50,431 bases of DNA from Methanospirillum sp. (GTDB taxonomy: Archaea; Halobacteriota; Methanomicrobia; Methanomicrobiales; Methanospirillaceae). Under the pieces are notes generated by a model. It made no database searches, was not told the origin of the DNA, and saw only the letters and a list, made by a program, of their open reading frames with translations. Of the stretch, positions 24,169 to 33,099 are shown piece after piece (positions within the stretch are counted from its first letter, which is position 1; each line of letters opens with the position of its first letter). The position numbers and the translations under genes were made by a program. The stretch covers positions 1-50,431 of the forward strand of contig JAAYEG010000060.1 of assembly GCA_012728895.1 (NCBI GenBank), written 5' to 3'.

Positions 24169-25083
24169 ATGAAGGTCGTGGTGACCGGGGGGGCCGGGTT
24201 CATCGGTTCCAATCTCGCGCAGGAACTCTCAAAGCGCTACGAAGTGACCGTTATCGACGACCTCGCCACCGGGCGGGAGTCGAACCTGGCGGGCCTGGAC
24301 GTCAAGTTCGCCAGGGGGTCGATCCTGGACACGGACCTCCTCGAGCAGGTCTTCTCAGACGCCCGATACGTCTTTCATCAGGCAGCCCTCCCGTCGGTCC
24401 AGAGGTCCGTCGACGACCCGGCCCGGACGAACCTGGTGAATGTGAACGGAACCCTGAACGTGCTGGTGGCCGCCCGCGACACTGGCGTGAAAAAGGTGGT
24501 GTTCGCCTCGTCCTCGTCGGTCTACGGAGACACGCCGACCCTGCCGAAGCGGGAGGCGATGATCCCCGACCCCAAGTCGCCGTACGCGGTCACGAAACTC
24601 GCGGGCGAGCACTACTGCCGGGTCTTCTCGTCGCTCTACGGCCTCCCGACGGTCGCGCTCCGCTACTTCAACGTCTTCGGTCCAAGGCAGGACCCGACCT
24701 CGCAGTACGCGGCCGTGATCCCGAACTTCATCACCCGGGTCCTCGGAGGGGAGCCCCCGGTTATCCACGGGGACGGGCGCCAGACGCGAGACTTCACCTT
24801 CGTCCGCGACGTGGTCGCGGCCAACATCCTGGCGGCCGAGAGCGACGCCGTCGGCGTCTTCAATATCGCATGCCAGCGGCGGGTCGACCTGCTCGAGCTC
24901 GCCGATAGGATCATGGGTCTGGTCGGCACACGTCACGACCCGGTCCACGAGGACCCCCGCCCCGGCGACGTCCGCGACTCGCTCGCGGACATATCGCTCG
25001 CCAGCGAGGCGTTCGGCTACGCCCCGCACTACTCGCTCACCGACGGGCTCAAGGAGACGATACAGTGGTTCACCTCAACGTGA
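24169..25083 (+). CDS. NAD-dependent nucleotide-sugar epimerase/dehydratase
   Basis: A 304-residue extended short-chain dehydrogenase. It has the NAD motif GGAGFIGSNL at residues 7-16, the SSSSVYGD segment with the catalytic Ser/Thr, and YAVTKLAGE containing the Tyr and Lys of the YxxxK catalytic pair. RYFNVFGPRQDP follows, as in UDP-glucose 4-epimerases (GalE, WbpP-like). It probably epimerises a UDP-hexose or UDP-N-acetylhexosamine for surface glycans. The 3' end overlaps the nucleotide-sugar dehydrogenase gene by 19 nt, supporting a shared pathway. Confidence 0.88.
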   Translation: MKVVVTGGAGFIGSNLAQELSKRYEVTVIDDLATGRESNLAGLDVKFARGSILDTDLLEQVFSDARYVFHQAALPSVQRSVDDPARTNLVNVNGTLNVLVAARDTGVKKVVFASSSSVYGDTPTLPKREAMIPDPKSPYAVTKLAGEHYCRVFSSLYGLPTVALRYFNVFGPRQDPTSQYAAVIPNFITRVLGGEPPVIHGDGRQTRDFTFVRDVVAANILAAESDAVGVFNIACQRRVDLLELADRIMGLVGTRHDPVHEDPRPGDVRDSLADISLASEAFGYAPHYSLTDGLKETIQWFTST

Positions 25084-26318
25084 CGGACCTCTCCGTCTGC
25101 GTGGTGGGGCTCGGTTACGTGGGGTACCCGCTCGCCGAGGCCTTCTCATCGCACCTGCACACGATCGGTTACGATATCGACTCATCGAAACTCGACACGA
25201 TCCGTCGGACCGCAGGTAACCGGATCGACGTGGCGGACGACCCCGCGCGGATCCGAGAGGCCGACGTGGTGATCATCGCCGTGCCGACGCCCGTGACCCG
25301 GGCCAAGGACCCCGACCTCGGTCCGGTCGCCTCTGCCGCCGCCACGATCGGCCGGAACCTGAAGCCGGGGGCGACCGTCGTGCTCGAATCGACGGTCTAT
25401 CCGGGCGTTACCGAGGAGCTGATGGCCCCGGTTCTCGAGCGCGAGTCGGGCCTGACCTGCGGGAAGGACTTCTTCATCGGTTACTCTCCCGAGCGGATCA
25501 ACCCGGGGGACGACGAGCACATCCTCGCCCGTATCGTCAAGATCGTCGCGGGAATGGACGAGAAGACGACTGACCTTCTCACCGGGCTCTACGGCCTGGT
25601 GACCACGGTTCACCGTGCCCCCACTATCCGGACGGCCGAGGCGGCGAAAGTCATCGAGAACATCCAGCGCGACCTGAACATCGCGCTGATGAACGAGCTC
25701 TCACTCATCTTCTCACGGATGGGCCTCAACACCCACGCCGTCCTGGAGGCCGCCGGGACCAAGTGGAACTTCCACCACTACCGGCCCGGGCTCGTCGGCG
25801 GGCACTGCATCCCGGTCGACCCGTACTACCTCGTCTACAAGGCCGAGGAGCTCGGTTACCACCCCCAGGTGATCCTCGCCGGGCGGGCCATCAACGACCA
25901 CATGCCCAAGCACGTGGCCAGTCTCGCGATCAAGGGGATGAACGACGCGGGCAAGGTGATCCGGGGATCGACGGTCGTGATCCTCGGGCTGACCTACAAG
26001 GAGAACGTGCCCGACACGCGCGAGAGCCCGTCGCACGAGATGATCGCCGAGCTTCGGGAGTTCCACGCAGAGGTCTGCGGCTTCGACCCGCTCCTGACCC
26101 CCGAGGAGATCGCCAGGTTCAACGTCCGTCCGCTCGCGGAGCTCGGGGACAGTATCGCCGACTGCCTGATCATCAACGTCCCCCACGACCAGTTCCTGAC
26201 ACTCTCGATCGACGACGTCCGGCGGATCAGCAAGGGGACGCCCGTCGTGGTCGACGTCAAGGGGGTCCATGCCAGGTGGAAGGAACTGGACCCCTCGATT
26301 CACTACCGGACGCTCTAG
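25065..26318 (+). CDS. UDP-N-acetylhexosamine 6-dehydrogenase (WecC/TviB/WbpA-like)
   Basis: A 417-residue UDP-glucose/UDP-ManNAc dehydrogenase-family protein with the NAD motif VVGLGYVGYPLA and the family signatures IGYSPERINPGD, AAKVIENIQRDLNIALMNEL and the active-site loop GLVGGHCIPVDPYYL (catalytic Cys). It oxidises C6 of a nucleotide sugar in two steps to a uronic acid. The start is a GTG 19 nt inside the epimerase gene. The epimerase-dehydrogenase-acyltransferase set suggests production of an acylated amino-uronic acid for N-glycans or a polysaccharide. The exact sugar cannot be told from sequence. Confidence 0.88.
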   Translation: MVHLNVTDLSVCVVGLGYVGYPLAEAFSSHLHTIGYDIDSSKLDTIRRTAGNRIDVADDPARIREADVVIIAVPTPVTRAKDPDLGPVASAAATIGRNLKPGATVVLESTVYPGVTEELMAPVLERESGLTCGKDFFIGYSPERINPGDDEHILARIVKIVAGMDEKTTDLLTGLYGLVTTVHRAPTIRTAEAAKVIENIQRDLNIALMNELSLIFSRMGLNTHAVLEAAGTKWNFHHYRPGLVGGHCIPVDPYYLVYKAEELGYHPQVILAGRAINDHMPKHVASLAIKGMNDAGKVIRGSTVVILGLTYKENVPDTRESPSHEMIAELREFHAEVCGFDPLLTPEEIARFNVRPLAELGDSIADCLIINVPHDQFLTLSIDDVRRISKGTPVVVDVKGVHARWKELDPSIHYRTL

Positions 26319-26355
26319 CTGCCATGAACGCCCGTGAGCCAGGAGGGGGGGACTG

Positions 26356-26964
26356 ATGGTCTCGGCAGAGACCAAGGGGTGGCTCTTTGCCCGCCTGGTG
26401 GTCGTCCTCCGATTTTTCGGGGGTCTCGTCTACGACAGGCGTTACCTGGTCGGGCGGTACTTCGACAACTCGTTCACCGGCTGGAGGTGGGTCGTCAGGG
26501 GGATCCTCTTCCAGAAGATCCTGCAGTTCAACCGGCGCGTCCCCTGGCCCGTCTCGCCGCTCAACACCGTTTCGTGGGGGAGGAACATCGAGTTCCATCC
26601 CGACGACATCAACATGTTCAACGAGATGAGCGGGAAGTACTTCCAGAACTTCGGCGCCAAGATAACGATCGGGCGGGGGACCTGGATCGCCTCGAACGTG
26701 GGGATCATCACGGCCAACCACGACCCGGACGACCTGGAGAAGCACCTCCCCGGCCAGCCCGTCACCATCGGTGAGAGCTGCTGGATCGCGATGAACGCGG
26801 TGGTCCTGCCGGGGGTGACACTCGGGCCGCACACCATCGTCGGGGCGGGGTCGGTCGTGACACGCTCGTTCCCGGGGGGATACTGCGTGATCGCGGGCAA
26901 TCCGGCGCGCCTCATCCGGGAGCTCGACAGGGATCAGGAGGCCGGCGGTGCGACGCCGAAGTGA
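26356..26964 (+). CDS. Left-handed beta-helix acyltransferase (hexapeptide repeat)
   Basis: A 202-residue O-acetyltransferase-like protein. After about 80 residues of basic, aromatic N-terminal sequence come the hexapeptide repeats: ITIGRGTWIASNVGII, NHD (catalytic His), VTIGESCWIAMNAVVLPG, TIVGAGSVVT and VIAGNPARLIRE, the classical end of WbbJ/LacA-type enzymes. AGGAGGGGGG is an excellent ribosome binding site 7 nt before ATG 26356. It probably acetylates the sugar made by the two genes upstream. Its 3' end overlaps the convergent secreted-protein gene by 31 nt. Confidence 0.85.
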   Translation: MVSAETKGWLFARLVVVLRFFGGLVYDRRYLVGRYFDNSFTGWRWVVRGILFQKILQFNRRVPWPVSPLNTVSWGRNIEFHPDDINMFNEMSGKYFQNFGAKITIGRGTWIASNVGIITANHDPDDLEKHLPGQPVTIGESCWIAMNAVVLPGVTLGPHTIVGAGSVVTRSFPGGYCVIAGNPARLIRELDRDQEAGGATPK

Positions 26965-27389
26965 CCCATCCCGCGGGGGAAGGTGTCGGTCTGGTTGAAC
27001 TCCCGCGTGCTCTGCGGGCTCGATACCGCGAGCGACGGCACGACGACGCCGAAGGTGTGCGCCGGGAACCAGAACGACCCGTCGCCGTAGTTCGAGGAGG
27101 CGGCCTCGACCAGGAGCTCAGCCCTGTCGAGACTGAGAGAGAGCACCTTCGCGTCCTCGAACCCCATCATCCGCCGGACCTTCCGGTGGAGATCGCCCCG
27201 GCCGAAGATGGCCACGAGCGGTCGGATCCCGGGATCGATCCTGTACTCGACCGAGACCCGGGCCTGTTCCTCAGAGAGAGCGATCTCCACCCGGTCGAAC
27301 TGCAGGTAGCTGTAGCGGTTCGTGTCGGCTGCCGCACCGGCGCCCGCCAGGAGCAGGAGCACCAGGATGCAGAGGAGGTGCTTCCTCAT
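26934..27389 (-). CDS. Small secreted protein of unknown function
   Basis: A 151-residue protein with a signal peptide (MRKHLL, Leu-rich core, ending AGAGAAAD). The mature part looks beta-rich, with YSYLQFDRVEIALSEEQ and an acidic/hydrophobic repeat; no known domain is recognised. The open frame continues upstream to 27479, but ATG 27389 immediately precedes the signal peptide. It is convergent with and overlaps the acyltransferase gene. Confidence 0.7.
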   Translation of the reverse strand: MRKHLLCILVLLLLAGAGAAADTNRYSYLQFDRVEIALSEEQARVSVEYRIDPGIRPLVAIFGRGDLHRKVRRMMGFEDAKVLSLSLDRAELLVEAASSNYGDGSFWFPAHTFGVVVPSLAVSSPQSTREFNQTDTFPRGMGHFGVAPPAS

Positions 27390-27590
27390 CGGTAGATCAG
27401 TCGCATGCTGCGGGATATAGGTCTTTTCCTCCGGGCACCGGCCGTAGCGTCGCGAACCCATCCCACCCGATCGAACCACCCCCGAGGTGTCCGGGGCTCC
27501 GTGCCACGGGCGGTCCTCCGGTCAGTTCCGTCGCGAGCGTCGCATCGCCACGACCGATATCGCTGGTTTCCATGCTGCAGGGCGACGATC

Positions 27591-27815
27591 TCCGTTCCGG
27601 GCGAATCCTGCCGCGATCACCCCGTCTCTCTTCCCGTACACCCGCTCGATCGTACTGATCGGCTTCAGACGGTTCTTCCTCACTGCGACACCCAAGCGAG
27701 CCGGCGTCACCGGTTGTCCCGGCGCACGGTTCGTGACGCCGGCCTTCCGGCACGAGACGAACCGGGGACCGTGGTCCTCCGGGATCTCGGTCGGGAGTCC
27801 ATTCCGGGCGAACCC
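27591..27815. repeat. 18-bp imperfect direct repeat around an 11-bp inverted repeat
   Basis: TCCGTTCCGGGCGAATCC (27591-27608) recurs as TCCATTCCGGGCGAACCC (27798-27815), with 16 of 18 bases the same. Between them GCCGGCGTCAC (27700-27710) and GTGACGCCGGC (27733-27743) are perfect 11-bp inverted repeats, and GGACC-GT-GGTCC lies at 27766-27777. The meaning is unknown. Confidence 0.55.
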
Positions 27816-28383
27816 GGTGTCACGCCGCGCAAAGGGGGGGGCGCAACGATCATCGTTCCCGGGAAGGGACCGGATGGTGACGAACCGGGCACCACTGTCC
27901 TGAACCGCGACTACCCGCCGGACGTCGCCGTCGACGAGAAAAAGATCCCCATCTCGCGGCAGGTGCGCTATCGCATGCTTGAGCTCGGGCCGGGTCCACG
28001 TCCGAACGTTCTTTTCCGCGATCCCGGGGTACGCGGGGCCGTGCACGTCAGGCAGGGTTCGATGCACCGGTGAACCACGGACAGCACCCGGACATAGTCG
28101 TGCGAGGTGCCGGGAGCGGGATCACACCCTCCCGTCGTGGGAGCAGCTCGCACCGGCCGGGACGCTGCGGGAACGGGGGTGCCGGCGGAACCGGGCATCC
28201 TGCAGGGGATCCGGTCGGCCCGACCACAGTCGCCACCGCTGCGCGGTGGTGCGACGGCGAACCCCTCCCCACCCCTGGTACCGGGCGACGATGTCCGCGG
28301 GACCGTTGCTCGCCAGCGTCTGCATCCTCCCGCCTTCGCCGGGTTTCGGGCACCTCCGGGACGCGATGCCCATCGTCGCCGAC

Positions 28384-28404
28384 GGCGTTAGTTATGTAAA
28401 CGCC
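28384..28404 (+). promoter_or_regulatory. Inverted repeat over a TATA-like element before AMP phosphorylase
   Basis: GGCGTT (28384-28389) and AACGCC (28399-28404) are perfect arms around AGTTATGTA, a weak TATA-like sequence about 75 nt before ATG 28470. The arrangement suggests an operator covering the promoter. It is visible in sequence but untested. Confidence 0.35.
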
Positions 28405-28469
28405 CCACCCCCAACTCTCCCTGTTCCCGCGGGGGTCCGTTTCCCCCCGGATGGTAGGACGGACTCAGC

Positions 28470-29996
28470 ATGAAGATAATGGCAAAGACCCTGGACATCG
28501 CGGATCGCGGTGTGCTCCTCAACCGGATCGATGCGCGGAATATTGGCGTGGTCGAGGGCGACCGGCTCCAGGTGATGAACCACGCAAACGATCGGTCGGT
28601 CACGGCGCACGTGGACACGACAGGGTCCATGATCGAGGTCGGTGTCATCGGCATATACGGCCACACGCACTGTGCGCTCGGGGTCCAGGACGGTGCGGAG
28701 GTCGAGGTCTGGGAGGCCCCCAAGCCCGCCTCGCTCGAACTGATCAAGAAGAAGATGGACGGGAATCCGATCACGCGCGACGAGACACGAGTGATAGTGA
28801 ACGACATCGTCAACGACACCCTCTCGCTCCCCGAGCTCTCAGCCTACGTGACCGCGACCTACATCAACGGGATGAGCATGGACGAGATCGAGGACCTGAC
28901 CGTCGCCATGGTCGAGACCGGGAGCAGCCTCTCGTTCCCGACCCGGCCGATTGTGGACAAGCACTCGATCGGCGGCGTCCCCGGCAACAAGATCTCCCTG
29001 CTCATCGTCCCGATCATCGCCGCCTCGGGCCTGAAGATCCCCAAGACCTCGTCGCGGGCGATCACCGGGGCGGCCGGCACCGCCGACCTCATGGAGGTGC
29101 TCGCCCCGGTCGAGTTCTCGGCCGAGGAGGTCCAGGCCATGACCGACAAGGTGGGCGGGGTGATCGTCTGGGGAGGTTCGACCAACATCGCGCCTGCCGA
29201 CGACCGTATCATCGTGGTCGAGTACCCGTTCAAGATCGATGCCCGCGGCCAGATGCTCGCCTCGGTGATGGCGAAGAAGTACGCCGTCGGCGCGAACCTG
29301 GTCGTGATCGATATCCCCGTCGGGCGGACCACGAAGATCCCCGACGTCGCCGAGGGGCGCAAGCTCGCGCGGGAGTTCATCGAGCTCGGTGAGCGACTCA
29401 AGATGCGGGTCGAGTGCGCCATCACCTACGGGGACGCCCCCGTCGGCCACACCATCGGCCCGGCCCTCGAGGTGAAGGAGGCGCTCCGGGTGCTCGAGGG
29501 GGATGCCGAGCCCCAGTCCCTGGTCCAGAAATCGCTCTCTCTCGCCGGGGTTCTCCTGGAGATGGCCGGGAAGGCTGCGCGAGGACATGGTTACGAGATG
29601 GCCGGCGAGCTCCTCTCGTCCGGGAAGGCCCTCGCCAAATTCCGGCAGATCATCGAGGTCCAGGGCGGTGATCCCACCGTCACGGCCGAATCGGTCCCTC
29701 TCGGCAAGCACACGTTCGTGGTCAACGCTCCCGAGTCGGGGTACGTGGTGGAGCTGAACAATCGTTCCCTCGTCTCGCTCGCCCGGCTCGCGGGCGCCCC
29801 GCAGGATCATGGGGCCGGGATCGAGCTCCACGCCAAGCCCGGCGAGCGCGTCGACAAGGGCCAGCCGATCTTCACGATCTACGCGGACCGCGCCTGGCGG
29901 CTCAAGCTTGCGATGGAGGAGGGGCGGCGCCTGATGCCGGTGCTGGTCGAGGGGATGCTCCTCGACCGCGTGCCATCCGAGTACCAGTTCGGGTAG
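28470..29996 (+). CDS. deoA: AMP phosphorylase (thymidine-phosphorylase family)
   Basis: A 508-residue archaeal AMP phosphorylase. It has the archaeal N-terminal domain of about 90 residues, then the phosphorylase core with [13 protein letters not shown] (phosphate-binding Lys/His region), the [18 protein letters not shown] motif and [13 protein letters not shown]. It converts AMP and phosphate to adenine and ribose-1,5-bisphosphate, the entry of the archaeal nucleoside-monophosphate pathway that continues through R15P isomerase and type III Rubisco; neither is in this window. The N-terminal domain separates it from bacterial thymidine phosphorylase. Confidence 0.93.
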   Translation: MKIMAKTLDIADRGVLLNRIDARNIGVVEGDRLQVMNHANDRSVTAHVDTTGSMIEVGVIGIYGHTHCALGVQDGAEVEVWEAPKPASLELIKKKMDGNPITRDETRVIVNDIVNDTLSLPELSAYVTATYINGMSMDEIEDLTVAMVETGSSLSFPTRPIVDKHSIGGVPGNKISLLIVPIIAASGLKIPKTSSRAITGAAGTADLMEVLAPVEFSAEEVQAMTDKVGGVIVWGGSTNIAPADDRIIVVEYPFKIDARGQMLASVMAKKYAVGANLVVIDIPVGRTTKIPDVAEGRKLAREFIELGERLKMRVECAITYGDAPVGHTIGPALEVKEALRVLEGDAEPQSLVQKSLSLAGVLLEMAGKAARGHGYEMAGELLSSGKALAKFRQIIEVQGGDPTVTAESVPLGKHTFVVNAPESGYVVELNNRSLVSLARLAGAPQDHGAGIELHAKPGERVDKGQPIFTIYADRAWRLKLAMEEGRRLMPVLVEGMLLDRVPSEYQFG

Positions 29997-30003
29997 GGGG
30001 GTC

Positions 30004-30020
30004 GTGCTTAATGCTAGCAC
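30004..30020 (+). promoter_or_regulatory. Inverted repeat upstream of the PaaK operon
   Basis: GTGCT-TAATGCT-AGCAC lies between AMP phosphorylase and the first PaaK gene and includes a TATA-like CTTAATG. It may be an operator or promoter element. GGAGGAGG (30039-30046) downstream could be a ribosome binding site but is 28 nt from the preferred ATG. Confidence 0.3.
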
Positions 30021-30074
30021 AATACAATGATTGGTACAGGAGGAGGTAGGGGGGTCTCCCCTGCGCCTGCACGC

Positions 30075-31367
30075 ATGTACTGGGACGAGAAGCACGAGAC
30101 GATGAGGCAGGCCGAACTGGAGGCGCTCCAGCTCCGGCGGTTGCGGGAGACGCTCACACGGGTCCAGAACGTCGAGTTCTACCGGGATCTGCTCGAGCGC
30201 GAAGGGGTCCGGGCAGAGGAGATACGGACGCTCGAGGACGTCCGCCGGTTGCCATTCACCAAGAAGCAGGACCTCCGCAGCGGCTACCCGTTCGGGTTCT
30301 TCGCCGTGCCGATGCGGGACGTGGTCCGGATCCATACCACCTCGGGGACGACGGGAAAGCCGACGGTGGTCGGGTACACCCGCGGCGACCTCGACAACTG
30401 GTCCGGCCTCATTGCGCGGAACATGACGATGGTCGGGCTCACCGCCGACGACGTCTTCCAGAACGCCGTCAACATGGGGATGTTCACCGGGGGGCTCGGG
30501 TTCCACTACGGGGCCGAGAAGATCGGGATGACGGTCCTTCCCGCCGGCACCGGGAACACGAAACGGCAGGTCGAGATGATCGACGACTTCGGCGTCACCG
30601 CGATCCACTGCACGCCATCGTACGCGATGCATCTGGCCGAGGTGGCCGAGGAGATGGGCTCGGACCTGGCGTCGCTCAAGTGCGGGATCTTCGGGGCAGA
30701 GGCCTGGTCGGACGCGACCAGAAGCGAACTTCAGGACCGGCTCGGCGTGACGGCCTACGACAGCTACGGCCTCTCGGAACTCTACGGCCCGGGCGTCGCG
30801 TTCGAGTGCCCGGAGCAGGATGGCCTCCATATCTGGCACGACAGTTACCTGGTCGAGATCATCGACCCGGTCACCGGGGAGCCCCTCGGGCCGGGCGAGC
30901 GGGGGGAGCTGGTCGTTACCCCGCTCGTCAAGGAAGCGATGCCGCTCCTGCGCTACAGAACCGGCGACATCACGATGCTCTACGAGGACGACTGTCCCTG
31001 CGGCCGGACGATGCGGATCGCCCGTTTCTCGGGCCGGGTCGACGACATGCTGATCATCCGCGGGATCAACGTCTTCCCGAGCCAGATCGAACACGTCCTG
31101 ATGGCCATGCCCGAGGTCGGCGACCAGTTCATGGTCTACGTCGACCGGGGGGAGCGCCACCTGGACGAGATGACGATCGAGGTCGAGATCAAGCGACGGT
31201 TCTTCTCGGGCGAGCTCGCCGACCTTGCCCGGCTCCAGGAGCGAATCGTCCGTGCGCTCCGCGAGGCGCTGGAGCTCCGGACCCACGTCCGGCTGGTCGA
31301 GCCGGGTAGCCTCCCGCGGTTCGAGGGGAAATCGAAACGCGTAATCGACAGGAGGGGAACCCTATGA
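30075..31367 (+). CDS. paaK: Phenylacetate-CoA ligase family enzyme (first of pair)
   Basis: A 430-residue adenylate-forming ligase of the PaaK type. Motifs are the phosphate loop TTSGTTGKPTVVGYT, the YDSYGLSELYGPG region, RYRTGDI, and FSGRVDDMLIIRGINVFP. It activates arylacetates such as phenylacetate or indoleacetate with ATP and CoA. In methanogens such ligases often work with IorAB to make aromatic 2-oxoacids by reductive carboxylation (established for arylacetate assimilation; inferred here). ATG 30075 is chosen over 30027 because family members begin MYWD. It ends in an ATGA overlap with the second PaaK. Confidence 0.9.
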   Translation: MYWDEKHETMRQAELEALQLRRLRETLTRVQNVEFYRDLLEREGVRAEEIRTLEDVRRLPFTKKQDLRSGYPFGFFAVPMRDVVRIHTTSGTTGKPTVVGYTRGDLDNWSGLIARNMTMVGLTADDVFQNAVNMGMFTGGLGFHYGAEKIGMTVLPAGTGNTKRQVEMIDDFGVTAIHCTPSYAMHLAEVAEEMGSDLASLKCGIFGAEAWSDATRSELQDRLGVTAYDSYGLSELYGPGVAFECPEQDGLHIWHDSYLVEIIDPVTGEPLGPGERGELVVTPLVKEAMPLLRYRTGDITMLYEDDCPCGRTMRIARFSGRVDDMLIIRGINVFPSQIEHVLMAMPEVGDQFMVYVDRGERHLDEMTIEVEIKRRFFSGELADLARLQERIVRALREALELRTHVRLVEPGSLPRFEGKSKRVIDRRGTL

Positions 31368-32665
31368 GCATGTGGAATCCACGGTTCGAGAGGATGCCGG
31401 CGATCGACCTTGACCGACTGCAGTATCGTCTGGCGAAGACCCTCGCCTACCGGCTCTACGCCTTCTCGCCGATCTACCACGCCCGGATGCGAGAGGCCGG
31501 TGTCCACCCCGACGACATCCGCTCACTCGCCGACGTGAAGAAGCTCCCGTTCATGTACAAGCGGGACCTGCGCGACACCTACCCCGACGGGCTCTTCACC
31601 GTACCCCGCGAGGAACTGGTCCGCTACCATGTCTCCTCGGGCACCACCGGCAAGCCGACCGTGGTCGGGTACACCGAGCGGGACCTCGACCTCTGGACCG
31701 AGTCGCTCGCCCGGGCCCTCACCTCGGTCGGGCTCTCGCGCGGGGACGTGATCCAGGTGAGCTACGGCTACGGTCTCTTCACCGGGGGGCTCGGGCTCCA
31801 CTACGGGGCCGAGCGGATCGGGGCGACCGTCCTCCCGACCTCGGTCGGGAACACCGAGCGTCAGGTCGAGCTGATGCAGGATCTCGGCGCGACAGCGATC
31901 GCCTGCACGCCGTCGTACCTGCTCCACATCGGCGAGGTAGCCGAGAAGATGGGGATCAACCTGGGACGCGATACGGGCCTCCGGACCGGTATCCTGGGGG
32001 CGGAGCCCTGGTCCGAGCAGATGCGGCGGCACATCCAGGAATGGCTCGGGATCAGGGCCTTCGATATCTACGGGACGAGCGAGATCTCCGGGCCGATGTT
32101 CACCGAGTGTGCGGAGCAGCACGGGATTCACATCTGGCGCGATATCGCGCTGATCGAGGTGATCGATCCCGAGAGCGGGGAGCCCCTCCCGCCCGGGGAG
32201 CGGGGCGAACTCGTCTTCACGATGCTACAGAAAGAGGCCCTCCCGATGTGCAGGTACCGGATCGGGGACATCGCCGCGATCCTGGACGAGGACTGCCCCT
32301 GCGGCCGGCCCCACCCCCGGATAGAGCGCATCACGGGCCGGGTCGACGACATGCTGATCATCCGCGGGATCAACGTCTTCCCGAGCCAGATCGAGCACGC
32401 CCTCCTTGAGCTCCCCGAGGTCGGCGAACACTTCCAGATCGTGGTCGACCGGAAGGGCGCGCTCGACGACATGCTGGTCAGGGTCGAGGTGAAGCGGGAG
32501 GCGTTCTCGGACAAGATCGCGGACCTGATGCATATCCAGCGCCGGGTCGCGCACCGGCTCAAGAACACGCTGAACGTCGCGGTGGACGTCGAGCTGGTGG
32601 AGCCCGGCTCCCTGCCGCGGTTCGAGGGCAAATCAAAACGGGTCATCGACAAGAGGGTGCTCTAA
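31364..32665 (+). CDS. paaK: Phenylacetate-CoA ligase family enzyme (second of pair)
   Basis: A 433-residue paralogue of the preceding ligase with the same motifs: SSGTTGKPTVVGYT, FDIYGTSEISGPM, CRYRIGDIAA and ITGRVDDMLIIRGINVFP. AGGAGGGGA sits upstream of ATG 31364, and the start overlaps the previous stop by 4 nt. Two diverged ligases in tandem suggest different arylacetate preferences or a heteromeric enzyme. The stop shares one base with the ACT gene start. Confidence 0.9.
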   Translation: MSMWNPRFERMPAIDLDRLQYRLAKTLAYRLYAFSPIYHARMREAGVHPDDIRSLADVKKLPFMYKRDLRDTYPDGLFTVPREELVRYHVSSGTTGKPTVVGYTERDLDLWTESLARALTSVGLSRGDVIQVSYGYGLFTGGLGLHYGAERIGATVLPTSVGNTERQVELMQDLGATAIACTPSYLLHIGEVAEKMGINLGRDTGLRTGILGAEPWSEQMRRHIQEWLGIRAFDIYGTSEISGPMFTECAEQHGIHIWRDIALIEVIDPESGEPLPPGERGELVFTMLQKEALPMCRYRIGDIAAILDEDCPCGRPHPRIERITGRVDDMLIIRGINVFPSQIEHALLELPEVGEHFQIVVDRKGALDDMLVRVEVKREAFSDKIADLMHIQRRVAHRLKNTLNVAVDVELVEPGSLPRFEGKSKRVIDKRVL

Positions 32666-33099
32666 TGGCAGCAGACGACTATATCATCCGGCAGATCTCG
32701 GTCTTTTCCGAGAACCGCCCCGGCCGGCTGGCCGCGATCGCCCACGCGCTCGAGGAGGAGTGCGTCAACATATTCGCGTTCTCTATCGCAGAGGCGAGCG
32801 GTTTCGGCGTGGTCCGCGCGCTGGTTGACCATCCCGACCGGGCCTACGAGCGGTTGACGTCCGAGGGGTTCAACGTGGCGTTCACGGACGTGATCGCTGT
32901 CAGGATGCGCGACGAGCCTGGAGGGCTGTTCGAGATCGCGAACCTGCTCGGCGAGGCCGGGGTCAACATCGAGTACAGCTACGCCTACAGCGGGCTGGAC
33001 GGGGGAGTCCTGATCCTGAGAGTGGACCGGCCCGAGGACGCGATCGCCGCGATCCGGGGCGCGGGAAAGGAACTGATCGCCTCATCGGCGTTCGCCTGA
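32665..33099 (+). CDS. ACT-domain protein of the PaaK operon
   Basis: A 144-residue protein made of two ACT domains (about 8-72 and 76-140): ISVFSENRPGRLAAIAHAL and AVRMRDEPGGLFEIANLLGEAGVN. ACT pairs bind amino acids, here probably aromatic ones, and may regulate the ligases or sense their pathway's product. The ATG shares its first A with the TAA stop of paaK. Its 3' end overlaps the convergent HPS-RraA gene by 18 nt. Confidence 0.88.
   Translation: MAADDYIIRQISVFSENRPGRLAAIAHALEEECVNIFAFSIAEASGFGVVRALVDHPDRAYERLTSEGFNVAFTDVIAVRMRDEPGGLFEIANLLGEAGVNIEYSYAYSGLDGGVLILRVDRPEDAIAAIRGAGKELIASSAFA

Larger units (their letters stand above)
27390..28469. other. 1.08-kb stretch without a convincing gene
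   Basis: All six frames contain open stretches, but none has a recognisable domain, good start context or believable composition. The best is 27522-28067 on the minus strand, with the plausible segment LFLVDGDVRRVVAVQDSG, then Arg/Pro-rich sequence. The stretch holds direct and inverted repeats and could be a decayed gene or a structured RNA locus. I looked for RNase P and SRP RNA signatures and saw none. Confidence 0.5.

Noticed and set aside
27522-28067. 181-codon minus-strand frame as a gene
   Set aside because: One reasonable segment but mostly Arg/Pro-rich, no domain or promoter; listed only as a possible decayed gene.
27390-28469. RNase P RNA or SRP RNA in the gene-free stretch
   Set aside because: The conserved core motifs I know for these RNAs were not found.
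28839-31286. 815-codon open frame on the minus strand
   Set aside because: Shadow of deoA and paaK in GC-rich DNA; the plus-strand proteins have clear motifs and this frame has none.
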